Source of the DNA: Nautilus pompilius
Lineage: Eukaryota; Mollusca; Cephalopoda; Nautilida; Nautilidae
Assembly (NCBI GenBank): GCA_018389105.1
Contig: JACATO010000046.1
Location: forward strand, 62,001-126,000
Direction of reading: 5' to 3'
DNA: 64,000 nt
Shown here: in pieces, positions 1 through 10,225 of the stretch
Position numbering within the stretch: position 1 is the stretch's first letter
Layout: each line of letters opens with the position of its first letter
Notes under the pieces: model-generated
What the model saw: the letters and a program-made list of their open reading frames with translations, nothing else
Databases searched by the model: none
Told to the model about the DNA's origin: nothing
Made by a program: the position numbers and the translations under genes

Positions 1-704
1 TCTCTTCACTGAGGTCAGAAATCCAATCTTTGGATAGCATTATGCAGAAATTATCCCACAGTTATACTTCGAAGAGGATCTGAATTGTCAGGGTGCTGCA
101 CCCACAGTTTCCATTAGGTGAGTGGAAAAGCCCTGTCCAACTAAAGTTCTGGCGCTGCTTTGTGGGTAGTATATTAAAGCAAAGACATTCAGAAAACTAA
201 ACGGAAAAAAAGAAAACCCAATTTTATCCTCGTAACTAGTCTGCATATTTGCTTTACAAAGTGTTAGAAAATTAAAGTTGAACATTTTAAATTTGTACTT
301 AAATAATAAGTGCTGCTTGAATTTAGAATAACTGTGCTCCAAAAGATTCTAATAAAGATAGTATTTACCCGTTCTGTCACATAGGGAAGACCAAGGCTAG
401 TTGCTACAGCACTAGTAATTTATAATTAACCATATAAATGATGCTATAATTGATCTCACATGCTCTGACATTCAGTGACATTGATCATAATAGCCTCATC
501 TACATATTTAATTAGGAATTACTGGTGCTGTAACTCATCACTCCACTAAAACTAGCTCAGTGTTCTCTCCTATGTAATTTTTGAAGTTGAAAATATTTCA
601 CCTGGAATATCTGATACAACTTTTATAAAAACTGATGGCAGATTTTACAGGTTAATTTAAGGTTGACTATACATCTGGTATGTATGTACGTACGCAGTCC
701 TTAC

Positions 705-1168
705 CTCTTCTAGTATTGCAGGATCTACGCAGTCACCATTGTCATCAAAAAGCACATCCCATGAATCTTCATTATCAGTATCAATCTCAACAGAGGAATT
801 TCCCCCGGCTTCTTTCTGCTCACCTGAGTTTCCCATTTCTGAGTCTTTACTCTCCTCGCAGCTTTCCTCCACATCTTTGCTGCTGTTTGCTGTGGCAGTT
901 TCCTTTTGCACCTCATCACCAGAGAAGTTGCCGGGAACAGTCGCCAACTCCTCGTCGGGACCGACCAGTCTGCAAACAAAAGATGGACTGGGGATACATG
1001 AAGATTGCTGAGGCACAGACGAGACCACATGAGCCATGTTTTTTTTTGATATTTCACAATCTTTAACTGGGAGATGCTGGTTAAAGTCAGATACATACTG
1101 ACTCCTGTCAGCATCGCAGACCTCTGCCGCAGGACCCCCCTCTGCCATTTCAACTGACAAAACACTCA
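705..1168 (-). other. R3HCC1L: R3HCC1L-like acidic exon
   Basis: The proposed acceptor is GAGTCTAG and the donor GAAGAG|GTAAGG. It encodes a Ser/Glu-rich region ending in DTDNEDSWDVLFDDNGDC, the most diagnostic R3HCC1L-like block in the window. The following exon was not found in positions 1-704, where I see only AT-rich intron. Confidence 0.75.
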
Positions 1169-4100
1169 CTAGACTCGAGACAATGACTTCCTCACTATTT
1201 CCTCAACAATTTCTTCACTGTCCAACGACCCTCATTGCTTTCCCCAGTTCTAAATGTTCACTTTTACCTGGTAAAAAATTATTGTTTCCATTAACTGCTT
1301 CTATTAGCAGATCATTCAAATTGTTATCTTTTCTGCCCAATGATGAATCACAGATGATGTCATTTCTTTCCAGCAAAAATTCACCAAGGTTGTTATCATT
1401 ACTTTCCAATGAAAGATCTTGCGTTACAAACTTTCTTTCCACTGGAAGATCACTTTCTTTCTTCTTTTTTTGCATTAAAACATCCTTTGTACTTTCTTTC
1501 CTTTCCATTAAAAAATGTCTATGTTCATCATTCATTTTCGGTGCTAACTCTGTATCTCTCTGACTGAAGTTTGGATTAGCTGGAAAGCAGTTGTTCTTGT
1601 TACCTTTTGGCCATGGAGTTAAATTAAAATCTAGAATAAATGCTTTTGCTTCAGGTGACTTTTCTGACTCTCTATTCTTCAATGGAGAGCTTTGCAATGC
1701 AGAATCCGTATAATTTTCCAAATTTGTAGTCTGCGAAAATGTTCCATCTGATTGCAATATTGAATGGGAGTGCTCCAGTTGTCCAATGGTACTAACAGGG
1801 TCCATTCTACCATCAAACTGTTTGTCCGTAGACCAAGAGTTATCATACAGGCAAGAAAATGGTCTACTGTGATTAAATGAGTAAAGGTGCTCCAAGTTAC
1901 TGCTGCTCTGAGCTTTGGTCGTGTTACTGGAATCCACATCACATGAGTTTCTTTCTGCCATGTCTTCCATACTGCTGTCATTGAGATCATGCGAAACATG
2001 GGAATGGCTTGTGCACTGAGATGGAATCTTCTTGACATTGCTGCAGCTGGTCTTGGTGAGTTTTCCTGCAGATCTGCCTCCTTCAAACTTGGTTCCACTG
2101 TTTGGAAGCACATCCTGGAAACTCTCTTCTCTTTCTTGAACAAAATTGGATGAATGCTTATCTATCTTTTCAGTTTCCATCACATCTCTGGACAGACAGA
2201 GACTGTGCTCAATAATCTGGTCCAATGAAACACCAACAACAGCACTACATTCAGAGTTTGTTTCTGACATTTCTTCCGATTCACACGGATTAATTTTTAA
2301 ACTTTCACTAAAATATTCATTATTGCGTGCTTCTGATTCTAAGTTTGTGCGTGCTTCTGTAGTCCTTTCTTTAGTGTAAGTTCTTTTCATGCTGCTTCTT
2401 ATTTCTCCCTCTCCGATAAGTGGCTGCGCAGCTGCGGACAGTGTTTCACAAATGCCTGTGTTCTTCTCATGGGCCTTTTCAAGCAGGCCTGGGGGCTGGG
2501 CTTGAAGCAAACGCTTTGCCCGAGGAACGTAGATCTCCATTTCCTTTCTCACTTTCCGTCCGGCACTACCCAACTTTGGAGTCTCTCTCAGAGTCGGCTG
2601 GCTTCCACTTCGCACTCTAGACATCGTTGTATCTCTCTCCAACCTGCCATCCACACTTAGAACTGCATCACTCTGATCCCAGTCATTCCTCCTCTCTTGG
2701 TCCAGCTGGCGCCTTGCTCGAGGAACATACAGCTGTTGTTCTGGTTTCTTTGCCTTTGCTCTAAAACCACCAAGAAAAAAGAGGAATAGTTTTAATAGTC
2801 AGTATGGCTACATCAAAGAGCATTTCCGGTTTTTTGAAATTCACTTCACATTCTATGCCCATGACCCATGTTATAATCTCTATAAAGCTGAGACTTCATT
2901 TACTGATCTATCTCTTAAGCATTCAGAATTTTGTCACTATTTTTCAAGATTCCTACCAAAATACTTAGCTAACTAGACAGAATTTATCAATTTTTACCAG
3001 CCAAGGTATGAAAGATGGGGACACCAGGAACAGGAAGGAAACTTCCAAGTTTTCGCACCAGTAAATTTAATATCTGCTGACTTCTGGGTTTTTCTGGAAA
3101 AGATAGAGTCTAAAACCTCACTATTTCTGCTGGACTCAAACTGGAATAAGGAAGTATATATTTGAGTGCACAGAAGTTAAGACAATAGCTGTTTATAGTA
3201 ATTTAGAAAAAATCAAAACTAACCCAACAACCTATTTTAATATATAAATCAAAGTTCACAGGTTTTTGCTAAGCAGTTTGCAACAAATGTGCCCCCTACC
3301 TGTATTTTCAGCTTTTACGTGATAATCAGCCCATGATTCCAATAGCAAATGCATTTCATTGTACAACTTGCTTATTTTCACCAATCTGGTGACCAAATAG
3401 CAGTGAGAAGCTGCTCAGCCACTAACTGCTGATGAGGCAGAGAAGATCCAGTATTTATGCATTTCCTAATGTTGATTCAGTAATGTTACTTCTGTTAATC
3501 AGGCAAGGAACCAGAAAGAAAAAATCTTCCAGTTGTTGCAAGAATTTGACACAGCGAACTATCTTACAGAATATTTTGACTTAAAAAGATGGGAGGGTGC
3601 ATGGAGAGTTACGCCATCTAAAACTAGTTTATATCCATTGAAAATAAAAAAAAAACAACATTCCTACAATGCAAAGGGCGGTTTCCTATTTTACCGTCGT
3701 AAAATAATAAATATATTCGTATATTATTTTGGATTATGGCATATCCATGGCCCACATGTAAATAAATTGAATAAACTTAGGAAGTGACACGTGTGATGAT
3801 GTAAAAAAAGATCCTTGGCGAATGGATTGAGTAAAATTGCCACATGGACAACGCCAACATTTCAACATAAGAATTTATTCTTGATGGTTGTCCACACCGT
3901 TGACACTGAACTGAATTTCGTAATAATCCCCTTCGTGCAAGCCAAGATATTGCACTATCATTAGCATTCGTATCTATAATAAGTCTGTTTAATCGGTAAT
4001 CTTCATCAATAATTTGTTGATTATTAAGCAAAGTATTTGCTGGAACAACTTGCTGCTGGAGCTCGTGGACGATCACGAGGCATTTTAGATAAAATAGGAA

Positions 4101-7100
4101 ACCGTGTTTTAAGTAAAATTTAAACAAGTATTTTACGACGGTAAAATAGGAAACCACCATGCAAAGCTCCGATACCAAAAAATAAGCTTTACACTAACAG
4201 ATCTCAGTTTAAAAAGGTCTGAATAATAGTGATAACAACAACAACAACAAAAAATGCTAAAGTTTCTATACTCGTGATAAAAAAAAGAGAAAAGGATTGC
4301 AACTGTTTATTATGGGTTGGATGGTCTATGTATTGCTGCATTATGGGAAACTTTCTTCAGCTATCAGATTCCATTCAAAGATGTAATTATAATCTGGTCT
4401 CATAGGAATTTCAGTTTTTAATGTAGCTCAGAATGTTTTAAAAAAAATTATCTGTCCTGCACAGAAATTTGGCTTAAATATTCAGCACAGCATTAAATTG
4501 CTTCCAGAAAACTATAACTAGCCAGGGTTAGCATAGTTTACTCATTTACATGCAGTCCTCACAGTTAAGTGGTGTACTGCTTTCTGGTGGAAACCCTGCA
4601 GTTTCTAGAATGCTGATGGAGCTACGAAGGTTTAAACTCCTACCGTGAATGCAGCAGGCCATCTTTAGGGGAAGAGGAGCACTTGTTTCTGAAATACCCA
4701 GCCTCACTTTCTGAGCTGTGCCCTGAAGGGCTGTTAGAACTGGAGTGTGCTTCACCAACCACATCAATATGTCTTCCTCGGCTCTTGCCCCGTGGACCCA
4801 CAGGGGATGGGTTAGACATCAACTCTTCAGCAGCAGATCTGGAATGGGCAATGTAAAGCCTATTATATGGAAGGCAAGCAGATTTCTCAGACTAACTTTG
4901 TGGTCTCTGATCCCTACAGCCTTTGGAGAAGAAAAAAGGGAGAGTTATGAGAGAGAGAAAATACAAAAAGAGACTGGATCATACTGTCAACATGGCAGAT
5001 GAGCCACACTCTGTAGTCTGGTGTTCCCCTCCTCCTAGAGCTGAACCTCAATTCTCATAAGCTTATATCCCATTTTTTAGGTTCCAAAAAAGAAAACAGG
5101 GACCACAAAACATAAGGAGTAATTGTCTAGCTAGATAATCACTTTGAAAATTGACTGCCATTACAAATCTGAGTATAGATTTAAAATTCTCTTTTGAATA
5201 GCCTTGGACCAATTGTCGAGTCAAGTTCAATTTAGGAGAGGGAAATGTACAAGTGAGCAAATATGTCAGGGTTTTCTCCTAAAATATTTTTTTATTCATA
5301 ACAATGAGTTTTTAGGTTGGCATGAATTACATAAAACACAAGATAGTGATCTTAGACATACATGCCCATTTGAAAATATTTAATTATTTCTTATATGTGA
5401 CTGATGAATTGGCACTGAAACTAAATTAAAGGGAGTAGAATTATATGCTAAGATTATGTGAACTTCAGCTTTGTTTTAACAGAACCTGAAAGTTCTTTAA
5501 TTGTCTCAACACACAGAGAAAACTGCAAACTGGTACTAACAGTAACGTCAAGCTTTCTGATTAATTCTACGGAGGAGCATCTGATAAAGCCAGTGATTTA
5601 ACAGAGTGAAACAGATAAATACGAATACATCAGGGGGCCCCTTCCACCAGCAAATGAAAACACTTACAGGAGCAGAGCTTCCTTGAGACAAACTACAGTT
5701 CTCCGTTGATCTTCACAGCCAACAGAAAAAGTGCACAGCTGTTGGAATCCCTCTGCCACCACAGTGTGGATCAAAAGCCTGTGGTAGCTATCCAGGTGGG
5801 GAAACAGCAGCACCCTAAAACACAATAAGACCTCCCAGTACATTTTTAAGGAACTTTCTGTACTGACTAAATAAGCCAACAATGTCTCTCTGACATTTTG
5901 CATGGAAAATATTTACTCCAACAGTGGTCCTCAACTTTTGAACTATTAGCATCTAGCCACCATACACATTTTTACCTGAGCTGCTTATGATTCGCACACC
6001 ACCTTTGCTCCTGCTACGAAAAAAAAAGGGAGGTTGGCCAGGAGGTCTAGGTAAAGAGAGGTATGGTACAGTGGTAGGGATACTAGAGCTGACCTCACAC
6101 CTCTTGATAAAGCTTCTAGCTTCTTGCTATTAGTCTTTGGCTTTTCTTCTTGTAAAAACTGTTGTTGTTATTATAAGGAAACTTAACGGGAGAATAAAAT
6201 GCCAGCATCTTTTGACTAAAATGAAAATAACTCTACAGCTACTCCATTTGTAAAGGTAAAAACACAAATGGAAACCAAGTAATTCCAAACACACGTTGTA
6301 AGCCTAAGAGATAATGTTATCAAAGTCTCTTCAGCAAAATCCGGCAAATTTCCACCACCATGCTTTACAACAAAACAGGTGGGTTCTTTCTTCTATAGGC
6401 TGATACTGCAAAAACACTCAGCATGTGATTACAACATCCCAGGTCCATTAAATTTGAAGCACACAATCTCAGATGCAACATTTAGTTATCTAGTCAATCT
6501 ACATCAAATCACAGACTCATTTACTTCTTCATACAGATTTCCTTCAATGGTCTTTCCTAGAAATTTCTGAAACAATATTGCCATCTGACATGAGAGAGAG
6601 AGAGAGAGAGAGAGATTACAAACAACTACAGAAAACATGGCCGGAAGATGCAACTCTGAAAAGACCGTGGGAATAGAATTTTATTTCACTTTTCTTGTTA
6701 GCTAAATTTGAGCATTTTTCTAGTGTAGCATATATCACTATGTATTTCCTCACACATGAATGACCAGGGACCCTCCCATGTTACTTAAGGAACTTCTGGT
6801 TTGTAAAATCCATCCATTTCGTGTCAAACTTATTCCCATCTGAAAATATCTTACATCCTCATTCATCATGGACCCTAAACATCTCCTAGTAACACAAAGA
6901 AATATAGCCAAAGTAAATGCTGATAAAACCAATACTATCTTAATTATTTCTCAAAATCACAGAGACATTTAAATATCCTGTGGATTCCATATTAAATTAT
7001 TGGGAAAGATCCAGTATAGCATACCTAGACTATTTCCAGGTTTCAAGCATGTAAAAATGGGATCTCAGAAGATCCCAGTTTTTATAATAATTATTTTAAT

Positions 7101-8033
7101 ATTCTTTCTTTTATCTACACTTATCAATGTTTGAGACAATTACAAATCAGCTAAAATTTAAACAGGACTACATATTAGGAAAACTTCTCTCTCTTTTTTA
7201 TTTTTTGGTAGTAGAATAAATAAATTTTAAGTAATGGTGGATAACAGTAGTAATCAATTAAGGTGTGCACTGGACAAAAACAGAAAACTTTCACAAAATA
7301 AGCAGCTTAGTAGGAAACCCATCTTTATCCAAGACATTATTGAATTTTTTTTTACAGCAACTCACAAATGTCTGACAGAGTTGTCCGGTTCTCTTGGGCA
7401 GGGAGTAGTTTCACAAATTATAGGGTCCTGCCAATTTATGCAGGTGGACCACCAGTCATTCCACACAGGTCAGTCTACCAGCTAACAAATCACATCCCAT
7501 CCACAAATAGCTGTTATGTCCTACAAGGCTCACACGGCCTCTTCAAAACTTATCATTTGAAACTGGAATTGTCTGAATAAAAAAAAGGAGAGAGGGCCCC
7601 CCCCATTAAACAAGCTAAAACACCTAGGGAAACAAAGGTTTGCTTTCCCGTACCCATCTTTTTGGGCTGCCATCACCCTGAACAGAATTTAATTTGAGTT
7701 GTAAGACTCGGCCTTGCACTTTCTAGGTGGTGAGCATCCTCTTCGCTAGGCAATTAATGGCACCCTGACGACGGTGGCCTGACCATTATGAGATTGGATG
7801 CAGGCTATTTCTATGAGAACCTCTTTCTAAAATAGCACTCGACAACACACGGGTCTTTCAGGGTTAGGGTTACCTGTCCTAGAGCGTCAGAACAGCTGTA
7901 CACACCTGTCTACCGACACATCCTTCAGGTAGCTGGAAATGTCTTCCGTCACAAGCTCCACAAAACAGCTGTCTGAGGCGGTGAGGTAGCGGTTATCTAA
8001 ATACAAAGCCAGTCTGGTCCTGTCCGGTCGGGT
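705..8033 (-). CDS. R3HCC1L: R3HCC1/R3HCC1L-like protein, partial (five exons, 3' end off the left edge)
   Basis: Exons, in transcript order: 8033-7906, 5814-5668, 4838-4644, 2760-1268 and 1168-705. All junctions are GT-AG and phases agree (2,2,2,1, then phase 0 at the left-hand donor), giving 809 residues without a stop. The first two exons encode an R3H domain with the R-x3-H core (YHRLLIH), a fold that binds single-stranded nucleic acid. The large exon carries two copies of the family motif (LYVPRARR and IYVPRAKR) and a long Ser/Asn/Glu-rich, probably disordered stretch. The last exon ends in an acidic block, EDSWDVLFDDNGDCVDP, which closely matches vertebrate R3HCC1L. The C-terminal RRM-like region expected in this family is not in the window. 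The start codon and first exon were not located; they should lie between 8.04 and about 9.6 kb. The molecular role of the family is poorly known. The assignment to R3HCC1L rather than R3HCC1 rests on the acidic motif. Confidence 0.8.
1268..2760 (-). other. R3HCC1L: R3HCC1L-like large exon with two YVPRAR motifs
   Basis: The acceptor is GGTTTTAG. The proposed donor is CCAG|GTAAAAG at 1267. The exon is an open frame of about 497 codons. It begins RAKAKKPEQQLYVPRARR and repeats the motif as MEIYVPRAKR some 60 residues later. The rest is polar, rich in Ser, Asn and Glu, and has no recognised fold. Reading through the donor would meet a TGA at 1215-1217. Confidence 0.75.
3677..4158 (-). mobile_element. 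Merlin-like (IS1595/ISXO2-type) DNA transposon fragment, 482 bp
   Basis: Both ends read inward as GG(C/T)GGTTTCCTATTTTACC, continuing CGTCGTAAAATA, a 28-bp terminal inverted repeat with one mismatch. Direct repeats ATGCAAAG flank it at 3669-3676 and 4159-4166, giving an 8-bp target-site duplication. On the minus strand it carries AISWLARRGLLRNSVQCQRCG, like the N-terminal zinc ribbon of Merlin/IS1595 transposases; the rest is frameshifted or deleted. It lies in an intron of the R3HCC1L-like gene. Confidence 0.75.
4644..4838 (-). other. R3HCC1L: R3HCC1L-like exon: linker after R3H
   Basis: The acceptor is CATTCCAG and the donor CACG|GTAGGA, phase 2 on both sides. It encodes a Ser/Gly/Pro-rich linker (SNPSPVGPRGKSRGRH...). 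No domain is visible. It is accepted because phases and splice sites fit both neighbours. Confidence 0.65.
5668..5814 (-). other. R3HCC1L: R3HCC1L-like exon: R3H core
   Basis: The acceptor is TTTTAG and the donor CTCCT|GTAAGT. The translation includes FPHLDSYHRLLIHTV and FSVGCEDQRRTVVC, which carry the R-x3-H signature and the second half of an R3H domain. A 3.0-kb intron separates it from the neighbouring exon to the left after 4644-4838. Confidence 0.85.
6590..6614. repeat. (GA)n microsatellite
   Basis: A pure GA tract of about 12 repeats in an intron of the R3HCC1L-like gene. Confidence 0.95.
7906..8033 (-). other. R3HCC1L: R3HCC1L-like exon: start of R3H domain
   Basis: The acceptor reads TTCGCAG and the donor GACAG|GTGTGT. 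The exon begins in phase 0 and ends in phase 2. It encodes LALYLDNRYL...FVELVTEDISSYLKD, the N-terminal helices and strand of an R3H domain. The last two bases plus one base of the next exon make an Arg codon, which joins cleanly to VLLFPHLDSYHRLLIH. Confidence 0.75.
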
Positions 8034-8194
8034 CTGCGAAAAGAACGGATTGGCAGCAGGGAGTTAGGGGTTCTACAAGGAAAGCAGCAGCATCAACATC
8101 ACCAGGCTGAAAATGAGCCTCATCTTACATCGATATACACAGTTCTTTTTTTATAGGGGTGGGGTGAAAAGATGACAAAGACTTCTTTGAAGTG

Positions 8195-8905
8195 TCCCGG
8201 TCAGTAAATGGTTCCAGGCCGGTCACAAACCCGCAGGTGCAACTCCAGCCGGTCACCCGCAGGTGCAACTCCTCCCGGTCACCCACCCACCGGCAGGTGC
8301 AACTCCTCCCGGTCAGTAAATGTTTCCAGGCCGGTCACCCACCCCCAGGTGCAACTCCAGCCGGTCACCCGCAGGTGCAACTCCTCCCGGTCACCCACCC
8401 ACCGGCAGGTGCAACTCCTCCCGGTCAGTAAATGTTTCCAGGCCGGTCACCCACCCCCAGGTGCAACTCCAGCCGGTCACCCACCCCCAGGTGCAACTCC
8501 AGCCGGTCACCCACCCCCAGGTGCAACTCCAGCCGTCACCCCCCCCGGTGCAACTCCAGCCGGTCACCCACCCACCGGCAGGTGCAACTCCAGCCGGTCA
8601 CCCACCCACCGGCAGGTGCAACTCCTCCCGGTCACCCGCAGGTGCCTACCAGCTTCACCCACCCACCCGCAGGTGCAACTCCAGCCGGTCACCCGCAGGT
8701 GCAACTCCAGCCGGTCACCCGCAGGTGCAACTCCAGCCGGTCACCCACCCACCGGCAGGTGCAACTCCTCCCGGTCACCCGCAGGTGCAACTCCAGCCGG
8801 TCACCCACCCACCGGCAGGTGCAACTCCGCCCGGTCACCCGCAGGTGCAACTCCTCCCGGTCAGTAAATGGTTCCAGGCCGGTCACCCCAGGGGTTACTG
8901 GAGCA
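8195..8905. repeat. GC-rich minisatellite with 26- and about 35-bp units
   Basis: Units such as GGTCACCCGCAGGTGCAACT alternate with a longer form that inserts CACCCACCGG. A higher-order block (GTCAGTAAATG-TTCCAGGCC) recurs near 8200, 8310, 8425 and 8865. The array is C-rich on the plus strand and G-rich on the minus strand. It lies between the divergent R3HCC1L-like and TIR-SLOG genes. It leaves several frames open on both strands, but those are products of the repeat, not genes. Confidence 0.95.
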
Positions 8906-9303
8906 GGTAACTGTTTTTGCCTTAGGGTCTCCGCCAACAAACAACTGCACTGGTGCTGACCGCACCAGGCCGTCCCCTCCCCCCGGGGGGGGGCTGTTAG
9001 GGTGACTTGGCTAAAAGGAACGCAGCTGAGTCCCGGGGGTCGGTCGGTCACCCACCCTACCTACCTACCTCAGGCCCCACCCTGACCCTTAACGTGACGG
9101 CCGGGTGCCCACGATCCACCTGTTGGTCCGAATGACCAAGCGGTTCGAATCCCCGTCCTCCGTCGGTCCGGGTAAACCCAGCGCCCTCCCGCTGTCGGCC
9201 TTAAACAGACAGGCAACACACCTACCTCCTCCGTCCGCTACGGGGGGTGGGGGTATCCTCTCCTCTCTCCTCCTCCTCCTCCTCCTCTCCAGCAGCCAAA
9301 GGC

Positions 9304-9407
9304 TAAGGCAAAAAAAAAAACAAACAACAACAACAACAACAAACCTAAACGTCATCGATTCGGGAGCACAAACTTTTTTTTGTTGTTGTTGTTGTTTGTT
9401 GTTTTGT
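9304..9407. repeat. Facing (AAC)n and (TTG)n microsatellites
   Basis: An A-rich (CAA)n tract at about 9309-9340 is followed about 30 bases later by a complementary (TTG)n tract at about 9373-9407. The two could pair as a hairpin immediately upstream of the TIR-SLOG promoter. Confidence 0.8.
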
Positions 9408-9601
9408 TTCCGCATGGTCGCTCGTGTAAGCCCGCAGATATTAACTCCTTTTTAGGTTCCAGCCGGCCCCCCGACCGTCTCCCCGCCAAACAGGCCCGGC
9501 TGGTGGCGTCCCTGTCGAAAACCCCGACGATTGTTGAAGCAGCAACTCTCGCGTGGTGGGCGTCACGTGGGGCGGCGAGAGTTCACGCGCGGCGATGCAG
9601 C

Positions 9602-9611
9602 ATGGCGGAAG
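9602..9611 (+). other. Proposed first coding exon of the TIR-SLOG gene
   Basis: ATGGCGGAAG|GTGCGA gives Met-Ala-Glu and ends in phase 1, as exon 12065 requires. Splicing yields MAEDEGEDEK, a natural-looking acidic N terminus. It lies inside the GC-rich island. The donor is a weak GTGCGA, so the true start could be another upstream exon. Confidence 0.45.
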
Positions 9612-10185
9612 GTGCGAATCGCGAATGGCCTGTTGGGGGTCGATTGTTAGGGACCGGTATCTCTTTTCAGATTGGCTATCGCCGCTGCTGCTGCTGATAG
9701 GGGAGCGTGGATGCCGCTTTGCCTTTTTTCTTTCCTCTTCCTTTCACGTGCGAAACTTCCGAAAGTTTTGAAAAGTTTCTTCTTTCTATACACACACATA
9801 CATACACACTTACACATTTATATACACATATATATACAATACTTACACCACATATATATATACATACTTACACACATACATACACCCACCCACCCACACA
9901 CCACAATATAATAGATATATACTATATATATTATATATATATACAATACTTACAACATACATACACACACATGATTATATACACAATACTTACACATATA
10001 GCACAATACTTACACACATACATACACATATATAGAGGAGAGTGTGTGTATGTGTTTGGTTTTCTTTCTAACAGTCAAAAGAGGCGCTGACTTCTCGCTC
10101 ATCTTCGTGTACTGGAGGAGGGGGAGATTTCTGGAAATTCTTGTATTTCTTTCTTTCGAACTCAACGGATAATTTTAATTTTCCC

Positions 10186-10225
<40 letters not shown>

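Larger units (their letters stand above)
9240..9780. promoter_or_regulatory. GC-rich divergent promoter region
   Basis: This block is CpG-rich against an AT-rich background. It sits between an R3HCC1L-like gene transcribed to the left and the TIR-SLOG gene transcribed to the right. CACGTG E-boxes occur at 9564-9569 and 9745-9750, either side of the proposed ATG at 9602. No TATA box stands out. Transcription start sites cannot be placed from sequence alone. Confidence 0.5.

Noticed and set aside
7861..7872. Telomere-like GGGTTAGGGTTA, also near 62400
   Set aside because: Only two units at each place; too short to be a telomeric or interstitial telomere array.
8192..9051. Several long open frames on both strands over 8.2-9.05 kb
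   Set aside because: They arise from the minisatellite, which has no stops in several frames. The proteins are pure repeats of the same units.
9120..9165. tRNA-like GGTTCGAATCCC
   Set aside because: A T-loop motif is present, but the T stem does not pair and no A box or acceptor stem fits.
9707..10090. Open frames rich in Thr, His, Tyr and Ile
   Set aside because: They are translations of CA/TA microsatellites.
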